Source: Parabacteroides sp. TM07-1AC (GTDB lineage Bacteria; Bacteroidota; Bacteroidia; Bacteroidales; Tannerellaceae). From it: 64,000 nt of DNA. Made by a program: the position numbers and the translations under genes. This document shows positions 17,655 to 26,098 of this stretch, piece by piece. Within the stretch, counting starts at the first letter, position 1; each line of letters opens with the position of its first letter. The stretch covers positions 372,001-436,000 of the forward strand of contig NZ_QUKD01000001.1 in assembly GCF_003480915.1 (NCBI RefSeq), read 5' to 3'. The notes under the pieces are model-generated. The model was given only the letters and a program-made list of their open reading frames with translations, searched no databases and was not told where the DNA came from.

Positions 17655-19004
17655 TTAATTCATTTCCTTGTATAACAGATCCAATCCCTGACGTACGATC
17701 TTCTGGATCTCGATCTTGGAAGTGTCAACAAATTCACAAAGTGCAAAATCTTCCGGAGCAACTTCATAGATACCCAGATTTTCCATTTTATCGATATCGA
17801 AAGCGATAATGGCTTTCAGCAGGTATTCGGGATAGATGCTCATCGGGAATACTTTTTCGTATTCGTTCGACATGATCATGGCGCGTTTACCTCCTTTGAT
17901 ACGTGCATCGATTACATATTCTTTGCTCTTCGGAGCCAACCAGGTAAAGAAAGAATGGCTTACACTGTATTTTCCGAATCCCGGAGTTGCCCAACCGAAG
18001 AAGTCATACGTTTTGTCTCCTTCAGGGATCACGGTGATCTGATTATCGTAAGCACCCAAATAATCGTCTTTACGAACTTTCGTTCCGGTCAGCACATTTC
18101 CGCTGATGATACGAAGATCTTCCTTGCCTTCCAGGATCTTTCCTGCAACCAAACTGTTGATCGTACAACCGGAAATAGTTTTAACGTATCCTCTTTCTGT
18201 TGTTTCAGAACCTGTAATAGCAACCAAACGGCTGAAATCAGCTACACCTTTGTTAAACAGACGACCGATAACGATCACATCTGCCGGGTTTACCACCCAA
18301 ACTACTTCGAGTTTGTTCACCGGTTTGATATGGTTGATCTGTACCCCTACGTTACCTGCAGGATGTGGTCCTTCAAACTCAACCGTTTCAACACCTTTCA
18401 CATTCACGGAAGAACCTTTTCTGACGCCGACATACACTTTACCTTTGGTAAGTTTTGCCAATGCATCCAACCCGGTCTGGAAATCAGCTTCCTGTCCTTT
18501 CAAAATGAAATCGAAATTCGGAGCCAACGGTGCAGAATAGAACGCAGACACGAAAATGTCACGCGGCTCATCTGACGGCGTAGCTACGATATCGTACGGA
18601 CGCTGTTTGATAAAAGGCCACATACCACCATTGAGCAGGGCTTCTTTTACCTCTTCACTTTTCAGTGAAGACACATTTTTCTTACCGAAATCCTCGTACT
18701 CGATCTGCGTGTCCGGCTTAACTACGATGCTAAGCACTTTACGCTTCTCTCCTCGGTTTACGGCAGTTACTTCACCGCTAACGGGTGAAACGAACTTGAT
18801 CTCCGGGCGGTTCTTATCGATCATCAATACAGAACCGGCTTTGACTTTTTCTCCTACTTTAGCAACAACTTTGGGGGTAATACCGTTATAATAATCGGGG
18901 ACGATAGCATAACTGTCGCTTTTCCCGGTGTTTAACAGTACGTCCGAAGCTTTGCCCTTCAGATTAATGTCTAAACCCTTTTTAATCTTAATCACATTTG
19001 CCAT
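17655..19004 (-). CDS. nqrA: Na+-translocating NADH:quinone reductase subunit A
   Basis: Soluble cytoplasmic-side subunit of NQR, 449 residues, first gene of the operon. The start MANVIKIKKGLDINLKG is the standard family opening. An in-frame ATG 144 bases upstream was rejected because it passes through the promoter and into the divergent gene. Further marks are DKNRPEIKFVSPVSGEV near 85 and the C-terminal FPMSIYPEYLLKAI segment. The presence of NqrA rules out an Rnf complex. Confidence 0.95.
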   Translation of the reverse strand: MANVIKIKKGLDINLKGKASDVLLNTGKSDSYAIVPDYYNGITPKVVAKVGEKVKAGSVLMIDKNRPEIKFVSPVSGEVTAVNRGEKRKVLSIVVKPDTQIEYEDFGKKNVSSLKSEEVKEALLNGGMWPFIKQRPYDIVATPSDEPRDIFVSAFYSAPLAPNFDFILKGQEADFQTGLDALAKLTKGKVYVGVRKGSSVNVKGVETVEFEGPHPAGNVGVQINHIKPVNKLEVVWVVNPADVIVIGRLFNKGVADFSRLVAITGSETTERGYVKTISGCTINSLVAGKILEGKEDLRIISGNVLTGTKVRKDDYLGAYDNQITVIPEGDKTYDFFGWATPGFGKYSVSHSFFTWLAPKSKEYVIDARIKGGKRAMIMSNEYEKVFPMSIYPEYLLKAIIAFDIDKMENLGIYEVAPEDFALCEFVDTSKIEIQKIVRQGLDLLYKEMN

Positions 19005-19039
19005 GATACAACTAAAATTGTTTATATGTAATTTTCCCG

Positions 19040-19111
19040 CAAAAGTACATAAATTTTTATGCTTTAAAGCAGGATTAAAGAAATAATTAAAGAAATAATT
19101 CCATAATTTTG
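19040..19111. promoter_or_regulatory. Divergent promoters of nqr and the type IX plug gene
   Basis: CAAAAGTA at 19040-19047 is TACTTTTG on the minus strand, the -7 box of nqrA. TAATTTTG at 19104-19111 is the -7 box of the plus-strand gene at 19131. Between them lies a tandem duplication, TTAAAGAAATAA twice (about 19075-19099). Confidence 0.55.
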
Positions 19112-19130
19112 TACCGTCAAAGAAAGAGAC

Positions 19131-20405
19131 ATGAAAATGAGAGTACATTGTTTATTATTTTTGTTGTTTTGTGCCGCTGTAATGCAGGCCAATGCTCAGC
19201 AAACGTACTTTACCGACGTTAACAGCAAGCTGATAAAAACCCTTCAGGTGAAGGTGGCCGGAGAGTTTATTTCCGAGCCTTATATCGAATTGAATGGAGG
19301 TCAGCAGATCCAGATCAACTTCGATGCGTTGGAACAGGGCGGTGTCCGTTATTCCTACTCCATCATCCATTGTGATGCCAACTGGCAGAAGTCCATCCTC
19401 TCTCCCATTCAATATATGAGTGGTTTTCAGGGATTAACAATAGATGACTTCGCGAATTCCATTAACACCACGACGCAATACACAAACTATAATCTGCTGT
19501 TGCCGAATGACGACATACAGTTTAAAGTTTCGGGTAATTATGCCGTGCAGATTTATAATGAAGATATCCCTGACCAGATAATTCTCACGGCCTGTTTTTC
19601 GGTGGTAGAACCGATGGTCGGCATCTCTGCATCTGTAAGCGGAAATACCGATATCGATACCAATCAGAGCCATCAGCAGGTCAGTTTCAGTATCAATAAC
19701 AAGAACTTTCCTATTCCATATCCGCAAACCGACCTGAAGATATTCGTTTATCAGGATAATCGCCGAGATAATGCAGTCTCAGGCCTTCAACCTATGTCCA
19801 TCGCTGAGAATCAGATCACATATTCTTACAACCGGAGTCTGATATTCCCTGCAGGGAATGAATATCGCCGTACAGAATTTCTAAGCACAAAATATAACGG
19901 AATGCATGTGGAAAGTATTTCTTTTCACAACCCCTACTACAATGTTGAGCTGATGACGGATCACAAACGATGTGACCAAACATACCAGTATGACCAGGAT
20001 CAGGACGGTCGTTTCTTTATCCGTTGCAGCAGTTGTGACGATCCGGATACGGAAGCGGATTATTTCATTGTTCATTTTGCCTTGGCGTGCGATCCTTTTC
20101 TCGACGGAAGTGTCTATCTGAATGGCGAACTGTACCATAATGTACTCGATGAAAAGAGTAAGATGGGGTATAATTTTGAAACTCACCAATATGAAAAGGC
20201 AGTGCTTCTAAAACAAGGAAGTTATAATTATCAGTATCTGTTCGTACCGAACGGCAGTACTGTCGGAGAAACAGGACCGATAGAAGGCAATTATTATCAG
20301 ACGGAAAACGAATATACCATCTACGTCTATTATCGCCCTATGGGAACACAATATGACCGGCTCATCGGAGTCACAAGCGTTAAAAATGCCATGCAGGTAT
20401 TTTGA
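19131..20405 (+). CDS. Type IX secretion system plug protein (DUF5103)
   Basis: Exported protein of 424 residues with signal peptide MRVHCLLFLLFCAAVMQANA. The body matches the DUF5103 family, known as the plug protein of the Bacteroidota type IX secretion channel SprA, which seals the channel when no substrate is passing. Visible family traits are GGVRYSYSIIHCDANWQKS near 60, the GLTIDDFANSINTTTQYTNYNL stretch near 100, beta-rich composition and the end TIYVYYRPMGTQYDRLIG. Other type IX genes are not in the window. A hairpin terminator follows. Confidence 0.85.
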   Translation: MKMRVHCLLFLLFCAAVMQANAQQTYFTDVNSKLIKTLQVKVAGEFISEPYIELNGGQQIQINFDALEQGGVRYSYSIIHCDANWQKSILSPIQYMSGFQGLTIDDFANSINTTTQYTNYNLLLPNDDIQFKVSGNYAVQIYNEDIPDQIILTACFSVVEPMVGISASVSGNTDIDTNQSHQQVSFSINNKNFPIPYPQTDLKIFVYQDNRRDNAVSGLQPMSIAENQITYSYNRSLIFPAGNEYRRTEFLSTKYNGMHVESISFHNPYYNVELMTDHKRCDQTYQYDQDQDGRFFIRCSSCDDPDTEADYFIVHFALACDPFLDGSVYLNGELYHNVLDEKSKMGYNFETHQYEKAVLLKQGSYNYQYLFVPNGSTVGETGPIEGNYYQTENEYTIYVYYRPMGTQYDRLIGVTSVKNAMQVF

Positions 20406-20417
20406 TTAAGCTAAACT

Positions 20418-20465
20418 AAACATCCTGGTTGTTCTTTATCTAAGAGACCGGGATGTTTGGTTTTA
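20418..20465 (+). terminator. Terminator of the type IX plug gene
   Basis: AAACATCCTGGT (20418-20429) pairs with ACCGGGATGTTT (20447-20458) with one G-T pair, followed by GGTTTT. Confidence 0.75.
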
Positions 20466-20485
20466 CTAGAGCTAATTATTCATTC

Positions 20486-21238
20486 CTAAGATTTTTCTGC
20501 TTCAAAATTAATTCCGGCTTTTCTTGCCTGTGAATGTTGGAACTGACGGGCTATCTTGTATTCATGTCCTTCTTTCAGCAGATAGGCACCTGTCTGCTTG
20601 AACCAAAAGCTGATATGTTCTTCCATGCATTGCCGGCGGATATCCAATACCCAATCATAATTACATACACGAGCTTCCTTTCCGGATTCCCCTCCCGCCA
20701 CAATCTGTTCCACCCATGCCCCCAGTTCTCCTCTGAAATCGATTGCACTAAGAAGGGGTTCACAAATAATGATTTTATGTTTTATCGGAGCAGCTTTATA
20801 AATAGGCAAACGATAGTCTACTCTATCTTGATTCTCCATTGTACAGCAAATAGTTACATGATCATACCCATTTCCCCAATCAGGCGGAAGACATTTATGC
20901 AGCCGGTCTATCCGTTTGGTAATAAAAAGAAAATGAAGATCCTGCCTTTCCCGTATCATTGCCCAGGCTTCCTGCCTCCATTCATCCGCATCTTCTACTA
21001 GAAAATCAGAAGTAAAGCAGGTATAAACAAGGTTTCCCGAAGGAATCTTATATGTTTTATTCTTTTTCTGCTGCAAAGGCAAATCAAATTTTTCCGTCTT
21101 TGTAACAACAGAGCTATCTTTCCCATATTTACTATCACTACGGTATACATAACAATGCCGGCAACCTTCACTTAATTTGTGACAGCCATGCCAGGGATTC
21201 CATATTGAAGACTTTTGTCCCATTCTATATTTCCTCAA
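20486..21238 (-). CDS. DUF5131 (phage Gp37/Gp68) family protein
   Basis: A 250-residue protein of the DUF5131 family, first named from mycobacteriophage Gp37/Gp68. The opening IWNPWHGCHKLSEGCRHCYVYR has a C-x6-C-x2-C arrangement resembling a radical-SAM-like iron-sulfur site. FLFITKRIDRLHKCLPPDW, VTICCTMENQDRVDYRL and IVAGGESGKEARVCNYDWV are family-typical. The reaction is unknown. No other phage genes surround it here, so it appears to be a stand-alone chromosomal copy. Its own TATATTTG -7 box lies at 21276-21269 on the minus strand. Confidence 0.85.
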   Translation of the reverse strand: MRKYRMGQKSSIWNPWHGCHKLSEGCRHCYVYRSDSKYGKDSSVVTKTEKFDLPLQQKKNKTYKIPSGNLVYTCFTSDFLVEDADEWRQEAWAMIRERQDLHFLFITKRIDRLHKCLPPDWGNGYDHVTICCTMENQDRVDYRLPIYKAAPIKHKIIICEPLLSAIDFRGELGAWVEQIVAGGESGKEARVCNYDWVLDIRRQCMEEHISFWFKQTGAYLLKEGHEYKIARQFQHSQARKAGINFEAEKS

Positions 21239-21268
21239 AACTAGTTTTTAAACGTTCCTCCGGACTGG

Positions 21269-21326
21269 CAAATATAGAAAAGAGATATGATAACCCTATG
21301 ATGTTTGAATATAAAAAGTATCTTTG
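21269..21326. promoter_or_regulatory. Divergent promoters of DUF5131 gene and 4Fe-4S membrane protein gene
   Basis: CAAATATA at 21269-21276 reads TATATTTG on the minus strand (DUF5131 gene). TATCTTTG at 21319-21326 on the plus strand lies 29 bases before the gene at 21355. Confidence 0.5.
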
Positions 21327-21354
21327 AAAGCTGGAATTAAAAAAAGCAGATGCT

Positions 21355-22341
21355 ATGAAAACTGTTATTATACCCAAATATCTTTATACCTCTATCCTGG
21401 TAGCCGTACTGATCGCCATCTTACTGACTATCGTACAGGTTATTCCGGAAAAACCGTTGCTTTTATCAGAACGATTAATGTCCTCCGGAGGTTGGATCCA
21501 AATTGGCATAGCTGTTATTTACGGAGCAATACTCTCCTATAAAATGCAAGACCGCAAAGAACGTCCGAAATGGAGAATTAGGGCATGGCTACTTTTTTCC
21601 ATTGTTTTCTTCGGACAATTATTATTAGGAATCCTTGTCGATCCCATATTTCTTATGACGGGAAAGCTGCATTTACCGGTTCCCGCTGTTATACTTGCAG
21701 GGCCTTTGTACCGGATGGAAGGATTATTCATGCCGATACTTTTCCTGAGCACGCTGTTATTATCCGGTCCTGCCTGGTGCAGTCAGCTTTGTTATTTCGG
21801 AGCATTTGATGCCTGGAGCGCAAAAGGCAAAACAGAAAAAACAGCTTTTCGCTATCATCGACAGCTACGTTACAGCGTATTTTTATTAGTAATTGCCGGA
21901 GCCATCACGTTAAGACTAGCAGGAGCTGAAGGCTGGATCGCAACACTCGCAGGAGTTACAGTCGGAATAATCGGATTAGGAATCATGCTGACTCTTTCAC
22001 GACGAAAGAGAAAAATGATCCATTGCAGCAGCTATTGCCCAATAGGGACATTGGTTTCTTTTATGAAGAAACTCTCTCCTTTTCGGGTCAGCTTAAATAC
22101 GAACTGTACCCATTGTATGGCTTGCCTGAAAGCCTGTAAATATGATGCTTTGCATAAAGAAAATATTGAAAAGGGAAAACTCGGTTATACCTGTACGTAT
22201 TGTGGCGACTGCCTTTCTGCCTGTAAACATAGCGGATTGGAGTATCGCTTTTTAAAACTGCGTCCGGCCACAGCCGAACGCCTTTGGATCATCATTACAG
22301 TCGTTTTACATACCTGTTTCCTGATGATTGCACGCATCTGA
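21355..22341 (+). CDS. NapH/YccM-like 4Fe-4S membrane protein
   Basis: A 328-residue inner-membrane iron-sulfur protein. There are about six hydrophobic helices, with CSSYCPIGTLVSFMKK near 225, the CxxxCP motif typical of NapH- and NosR-like proteins. A cytoplasmic pair of [4Fe-4S] clusters follows: CTHCMACLKACKYDALHKEN and CTYCGDCLSACKHSGLEYRF. A final hydrophobic segment closes the protein. Such proteins pass electrons across or along the membrane, but no partner oxidoreductase lies adjacent. Its last 36 bases overlap the end of the convergent guanine deaminase gene. Confidence 0.82.
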   Translation: MKTVIIPKYLYTSILVAVLIAILLTIVQVIPEKPLLLSERLMSSGGWIQIGIAVIYGAILSYKMQDRKERPKWRIRAWLLFSIVFFGQLLLGILVDPIFLMTGKLHLPVPAVILAGPLYRMEGLFMPILFLSTLLLSGPAWCSQLCYFGAFDAWSAKGKTEKTAFRYHRQLRYSVFLLVIAGAITLRLAGAEGWIATLAGVTVGIIGLGIMLTLSRRKRKMIHCSSYCPIGTLVSFMKKLSPFRVSLNTNCTHCMACLKACKYDALHKENIEKGKLGYTCTYCGDCLSACKHSGLEYRFLKLRPATAERLWIIITVVLHTCFLMIARI

Positions 22342-23646
22342 TAGGTAGACAAGCTTTCCGGCTACATAAGTAGCTAAAATATTACGATCATCCCCTAATG
22401 TCTGAACACCGAATAATTTGTTTTCAAGATTCCATTTCCCATTACGTTCAAGATAATTTTTGCGCATTTGCAGGGAAGAGGTTGCCATGCAATCGACAAC
22501 AATAAAGTCAGCCTCTCTTCCCTTTTCAAAGCTACCGATCTTATCATCCAGCTGTAACGCCCTGGCTGTACCGAGAGTACATTTATATAATGACTCAAAT
22601 ACAGACATCGAATAACCATTCAATTGCTGTACTTTATAAGATTCTGCCATTGTTTTCCAAAGAGAAAGAGAAGTTCCTCCCCCCACATCTGTGGCAAGCG
22701 TTGTCTGTATATTGATCCTGTTAGCCTGTTGCATATCGAACAAGCCACTTCCCAAGAACAGGTTCGATGTCGGGCAATGGGCTATTATCGCTCCGGCTTC
22801 TGCCATTCGCCGGCATTCCGAATCAGAAAGATGGATGCAATGTCCGAATACAGAACGATTCGTCACTAGTCCGGCACGTTCATAGACTTCCAGGTAATCA
22901 GAACATTCCGGAGAAAGAGAAAGTGTCGAATCTATCTCATTCTTATTTTCTGAAAGATGAGTCTGGATATATGTATCGGGATATTCTTCATGCAAGCGGG
23001 CTGCACTGATCAGTTGACCATGTGTGGAAGTGATCGAAAAACGGGGAGTAATCACATACAGATTACGCCCTTTCTTATGCCAGGTCTCGATCAGCTCCCT
23101 GCTATCGGTTTCTCCGGACTCTTCCGTATCTGTCAAAGCCTGTGGAGCATTACGGTTCATCAACACCTTACCGGTCATCATCAGCATGTTATAATCGGAA
23201 GCCACGGAAAAAAGCGCATTGACCGATTCCTTATGAACCGTGGCATAAGCCATACACGTTGTCGTTCCGTTACGGAAAAGCTCATTCACAAAGAGACGGG
23301 CTACCCGCTCTGCATATTCCGGGTTACTGAAGGCTTCTTCCGTCGGATACGTATATTCGTTCAGCCAGTCAAGCAACTGTCTGCCATACATACCGATCAT
23401 CTCCGATTGCGGATAATGAACATGCGAATCAATCAACCCCGGCATCAATAATTTACCGGAGTAATCCGTGAGGGATGCTCCCGGATAACGATCTTTTATA
23501 TCTTCATATGCACCGGTTTCCACAATCTTCCCCTCCGAAACCACCAGAAGCCCGTCAGAAAAATAACAATAGCAGTCTTTTGATTCTAAAGGAGAAGACT
23601 TAAAGTAAAAGACTTCTCCCCTGTATAAATATATCGGCTCATTCAT
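22306..23646 (-). CDS. guaD: Guanine deaminase
   Basis: Zinc amidohydrolase turning guanine into xanthine. The metal-binding motif MPGLIDSHVHYPQSEMIG near 70 is characteristic of guanine deaminases, with later metal ligands in THLSENKNEI near 225 and SVFGHCIHLSD near 265, and TTLATDVGGGTSLSLWKTM near 320. It has 446 residues from ATG 23646. An ATG 39 bases upstream falls before the likely transcription start, since TATCTTTG lies at 23682-23675 on the minus strand. Confidence 0.92.
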   Translation of the reverse strand: MNEPIYLYRGEVFYFKSSPLESKDCYCYFSDGLLVVSEGKIVETGAYEDIKDRYPGASLTDYSGKLLMPGLIDSHVHYPQSEMIGMYGRQLLDWLNEYTYPTEEAFSNPEYAERVARLFVNELFRNGTTTCMAYATVHKESVNALFSVASDYNMLMMTGKVLMNRNAPQALTDTEESGETDSRELIETWHKKGRNLYVITPRFSITSTHGQLISAARLHEEYPDTYIQTHLSENKNEIDSTLSLSPECSDYLEVYERAGLVTNRSVFGHCIHLSDSECRRMAEAGAIIAHCPTSNLFLGSGLFDMQQANRINIQTTLATDVGGGTSLSLWKTMAESYKVQQLNGYSMSVFESLYKCTLGTARALQLDDKIGSFEKGREADFIVVDCMATSSLQMRKNYLERNGKWNLENKLFGVQTLGDDRNILATYVAGKLVYLSDACNHQETGM

Positions 23647-23674
23647 TTTCTTACCTGTTGTTGGTTCTAATGAC

Positions 23675-23682
23675 CAAAGATA
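23675..23682 (-). promoter_or_regulatory. -7 promoter box of guaD
   Basis: The minus strand reads TATCTTTG, 29 bases upstream of the chosen guaD start. Confidence 0.5.
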
Positions 23683-23689
23683 CAAAAAT

Positions 23690-24256
23690 TCACTTATAAT
23701 TGACTAAGAGAGCAGCTGCAACTTCCTGTGCAATTTCTTCGTCACGAAGTGCCCGTAGAATAGTTAAACCAAAATCAAAAACGAATCCCGGACCTTTACA
23801 AGTAATGATATTGCCGTCCTGCTCCACACCGTTCTCTGTAGGGATTGCTCCAATCATTGTCGGTTCAAAATAAGGGAAACAAGTAGCTTTGCGCCCTTTC
23901 AACAATCCTAATCCTCCGAGAACCATAGGACCGGCACATATGGCAGCCAGTATTTTATCTTCCTTATATTTCTCCATTACCAACTCTTTCAGCCGGGTAC
24001 AGGTGTTCAGATGGTTACTGCCAGGTATTCCTCCCGGAAGGATCAAAGCATCCGCAGAGCTGTAGTCAGCATCTTCAAATACATAATCGGCAACTACCGG
24101 AATATTATGTGCTCCCATGACCCGTTTATTTCCATCGATAGAGACTGTAGTAGCCCTGACACCACCTCTGCGCAATATATCGGCTGTGCCCAATGCTTCA
24201 ATTTCTTCAAATCCTGTAGCCAGGAATACAAATGCTTGTTTCATAATGCTTATCAT
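23690..24256 (-). CDS. DJ-1/PfpI family protein
   Basis: A 188-residue cytosolic protein of the DJ-1/ThiJ/YajL group. FLATGFEEIEALGTADILRRGGV opens the fold, with the acidic residue used with the nucleophile, and LAAICAGPMVLGGLGLL near 105 carries the nucleophilic-elbow Cys. Members act as chaperones, deglycases or oxidative-stress sensors; the precise activity cannot be told. The ATG at 24256 overlaps the end of the upstream histidine kinase by 4 bases; an alternative start at 24244 (MKQAFVFLATG) fits the family better. Confidence 0.88.
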   Translation of the reverse strand: MISIMKQAFVFLATGFEEIEALGTADILRRGGVRATTVSIDGNKRVMGAHNIPVVADYVFEDADYSSADALILPGGIPGSNHLNTCTRLKELVMEKYKEDKILAAICAGPMVLGGLGLLKGRKATCFPYFEPTMIGAIPTENGVEQDGNIITCKGPGFVFDFGLTILRALRDEEIAQEVAAALLVNYK

Positions 24257-25893
24257 TTATTTTTGTTCAGATAATACTTTATCTTATATTTTAATAATGG
24301 GATATCGACCGGCTTTACCAGGTAGTCATTGAAATTACATTCTTTTGCTTTCTCTTTTTCCTTGTCGTAGGCAAAAGCCGAAAGAGCCAGTACTGGAATA
24401 TCCGGAGATAATTTCCTGATTTCACAAGTTGCAGCAAAGCCATCCATTATCGGCATTTTTATATCCATCAAGACAAGATCCGGCTTATAAGTTTTGAACA
24501 TCTGTACGGCTTGCAATCCGTTTACCGCATAGATCAAACGATACTGCTGTTTTAAAACAGCTTGTATCAAAAGATAATTTTCCAATACGTCTTCTGCTAT
24601 CAGTAAAGTATATTGCCCGGGTAATGCTTCCGGAATATTATCAGGCAAACTTCCGTCAACTTTTTCATCCAAAAATGAAAATGAAGCGTTTAAGGGTAAT
24701 GTAAACCAAAAAGAAGAGCCTTTTCCCCGTTCCGATTCTACTCCTATTTTCCCGCCCAATTTTTCAATGATCATCTTGCATATTGATAATCCCAAGCCTG
24801 TACCTTGCCTGAAATCATCCAGCTTCACAAAACGGTCAAAGATAGTATCCTGCTTTTCTTTCGCGATACCTATTCCTGTGTCTGTCACAGAAACCCGTAC
24901 AAACCCCTCCTCCAATTTATAGGACAGTGATATAAAACCTTGATTTGTACATTTTATCGCATTGGAGAGAAGATTCAGAAGAACCTGTTCAACACGTTGT
25001 GCATCAGTCTGTAACTTAACAGAAGGCAGCATATCTCCATTATATAACAGAGCAACATCCGAAGTCATTTTCAATGACTGAGACACATATACTTCATGGC
25101 AAATATCTTTCAAATCGACACACGAAACATTATAATTCAATGTCCCTGATTCTATCTTCGCAAAATCCAGAATATCATTGATCAATTGGAGTAACAGATC
25201 GCTGTTATTTTCAATAATAGTAAGATATTCCTGTTGTTCACTGTCATTATCCGTTTCAGTGATCAATCTAGAGAAACCAACGATTGCATTCAGCGGGGTA
25301 CGTATTTCATGGCTCATATTAGCAATGAAAGCATTCTTCATTTCGTCGGCTTCACGTGCTTTGATCAAGTCCAGTTCGTTTTGCCGCTGCTCGGTAACGT
25401 CCCATAACATTACTAACAATAAAGGAGAAGCTCCCGGGTCCGGATTGGTTATCAACAAACGAATTGTATTTACGATCCGAATATCACCATCGGGTTTTTC
25501 ATATTCCACCATAACCTTCTGTGTTCTCCCGTTCTTTATCGTAGAATAATCCTCTGTTCTTATTTCATGGGCTCTTCGAGGATCCGGATAAAGCTCGAAA
25601 TCCGTTTTTCCTAATACATCGGATGCATTGACCCCGGTAAAATCCTCTGCAGCCTGATTAAAGTAGATGTACTTAAACCCATCGAAAATATCTTTTACAC
25701 TAATTGCAACGAAAACATTCGACAGAATTGTGTTCATTAATATACTCAGGAAATTGATCTTGCGTTGCTTGGCAAGATTCTCACTCATTTCTTCTATTTC
25801 TGCATCATTTCTTGCAGATTGGGAAAGATTTGTTTCCAGTTCTTTAATGCGCTGAATCAATTCTTCTCTTGAATAATTTTCATATTCTCTCAT
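24253..25893 (-). CDS. Hybrid sensor histidine kinase/response regulator
   Basis: A 546-residue protein without membrane segments. Order: N-terminal coiled coil (residues 1-45), PAS domain (about 50-170, with FKYIYFNQAAEDFTGVNASDVLG), HisKA with FIANMSHEIRTPLNAIVGFSRL near 190-212, HATPase_c with DTGIGIAKEKQDTIFDRF and GTGLGLSICKMIIEKLGG, and a C-terminal receiver with LVLMDIKMPIMDGFAAT near 480. There is no DNA-binding output domain. It probably senses a cytosolic signal, and output must pass to another protein. DJ-1 follows with a 4-base overlap, suggesting a stress-related pair. Confidence 0.92.
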   Translation of the reverse strand: MREYENYSREELIQRIKELETNLSQSARNDAEIEEMSENLAKQRKINFLSILMNTILSNVFVAISVKDIFDGFKYIYFNQAAEDFTGVNASDVLGKTDFELYPDPRRAHEIRTEDYSTIKNGRTQKVMVEYEKPDGDIRIVNTIRLLITNPDPGASPLLLVMLWDVTEQRQNELDLIKAREADEMKNAFIANMSHEIRTPLNAIVGFSRLITETDNDSEQQEYLTIIENNSDLLLQLINDILDFAKIESGTLNYNVSCVDLKDICHEVYVSQSLKMTSDVALLYNGDMLPSVKLQTDAQRVEQVLLNLLSNAIKCTNQGFISLSYKLEEGFVRVSVTDTGIGIAKEKQDTIFDRFVKLDDFRQGTGLGLSICKMIIEKLGGKIGVESERGKGSSFWFTLPLNASFSFLDEKVDGSLPDNIPEALPGQYTLLIAEDVLENYLLIQAVLKQQYRLIYAVNGLQAVQMFKTYKPDLVLMDIKMPIMDGFAATCEIRKLSPDIPVLALSAFAYDKEKEKAKECNFNDYLVKPVDIPLLKYKIKYYLNKNK

Positions 25894-26046
25894 TTCTTAG
25901 ATTTTAAGGCTTGTATATTAATTATAGCTGCTTATATCGAATAGCAAATGTAAATATATTTTTCATTGAACCTTGAAAAACACCGATTTAATTCATCCAT
26001 ACCCATTATTTTAATATAAAATGCTGCTCCAATCCAAAATAAAAGA

Positions 26047-26054
26047 TACATTTG
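26047..26054 (+). promoter_or_regulatory. -7 promoter box of the paaK operon
   Basis: TACATTTG, followed by CAG, lies 45 bases before the paaK start. Confidence 0.55.
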
Positions 26055-26098
26055 CAGTCTAATTACATGAATTAAACACAATATAATACGAAAAAGCT

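Noticed and set aside
13025..19004. Possible Rnf complex
   Set aside because: NqrA and the ferredoxin-FAD NqrF are present, and RnfB/RnfC-type cluster proteins are not.
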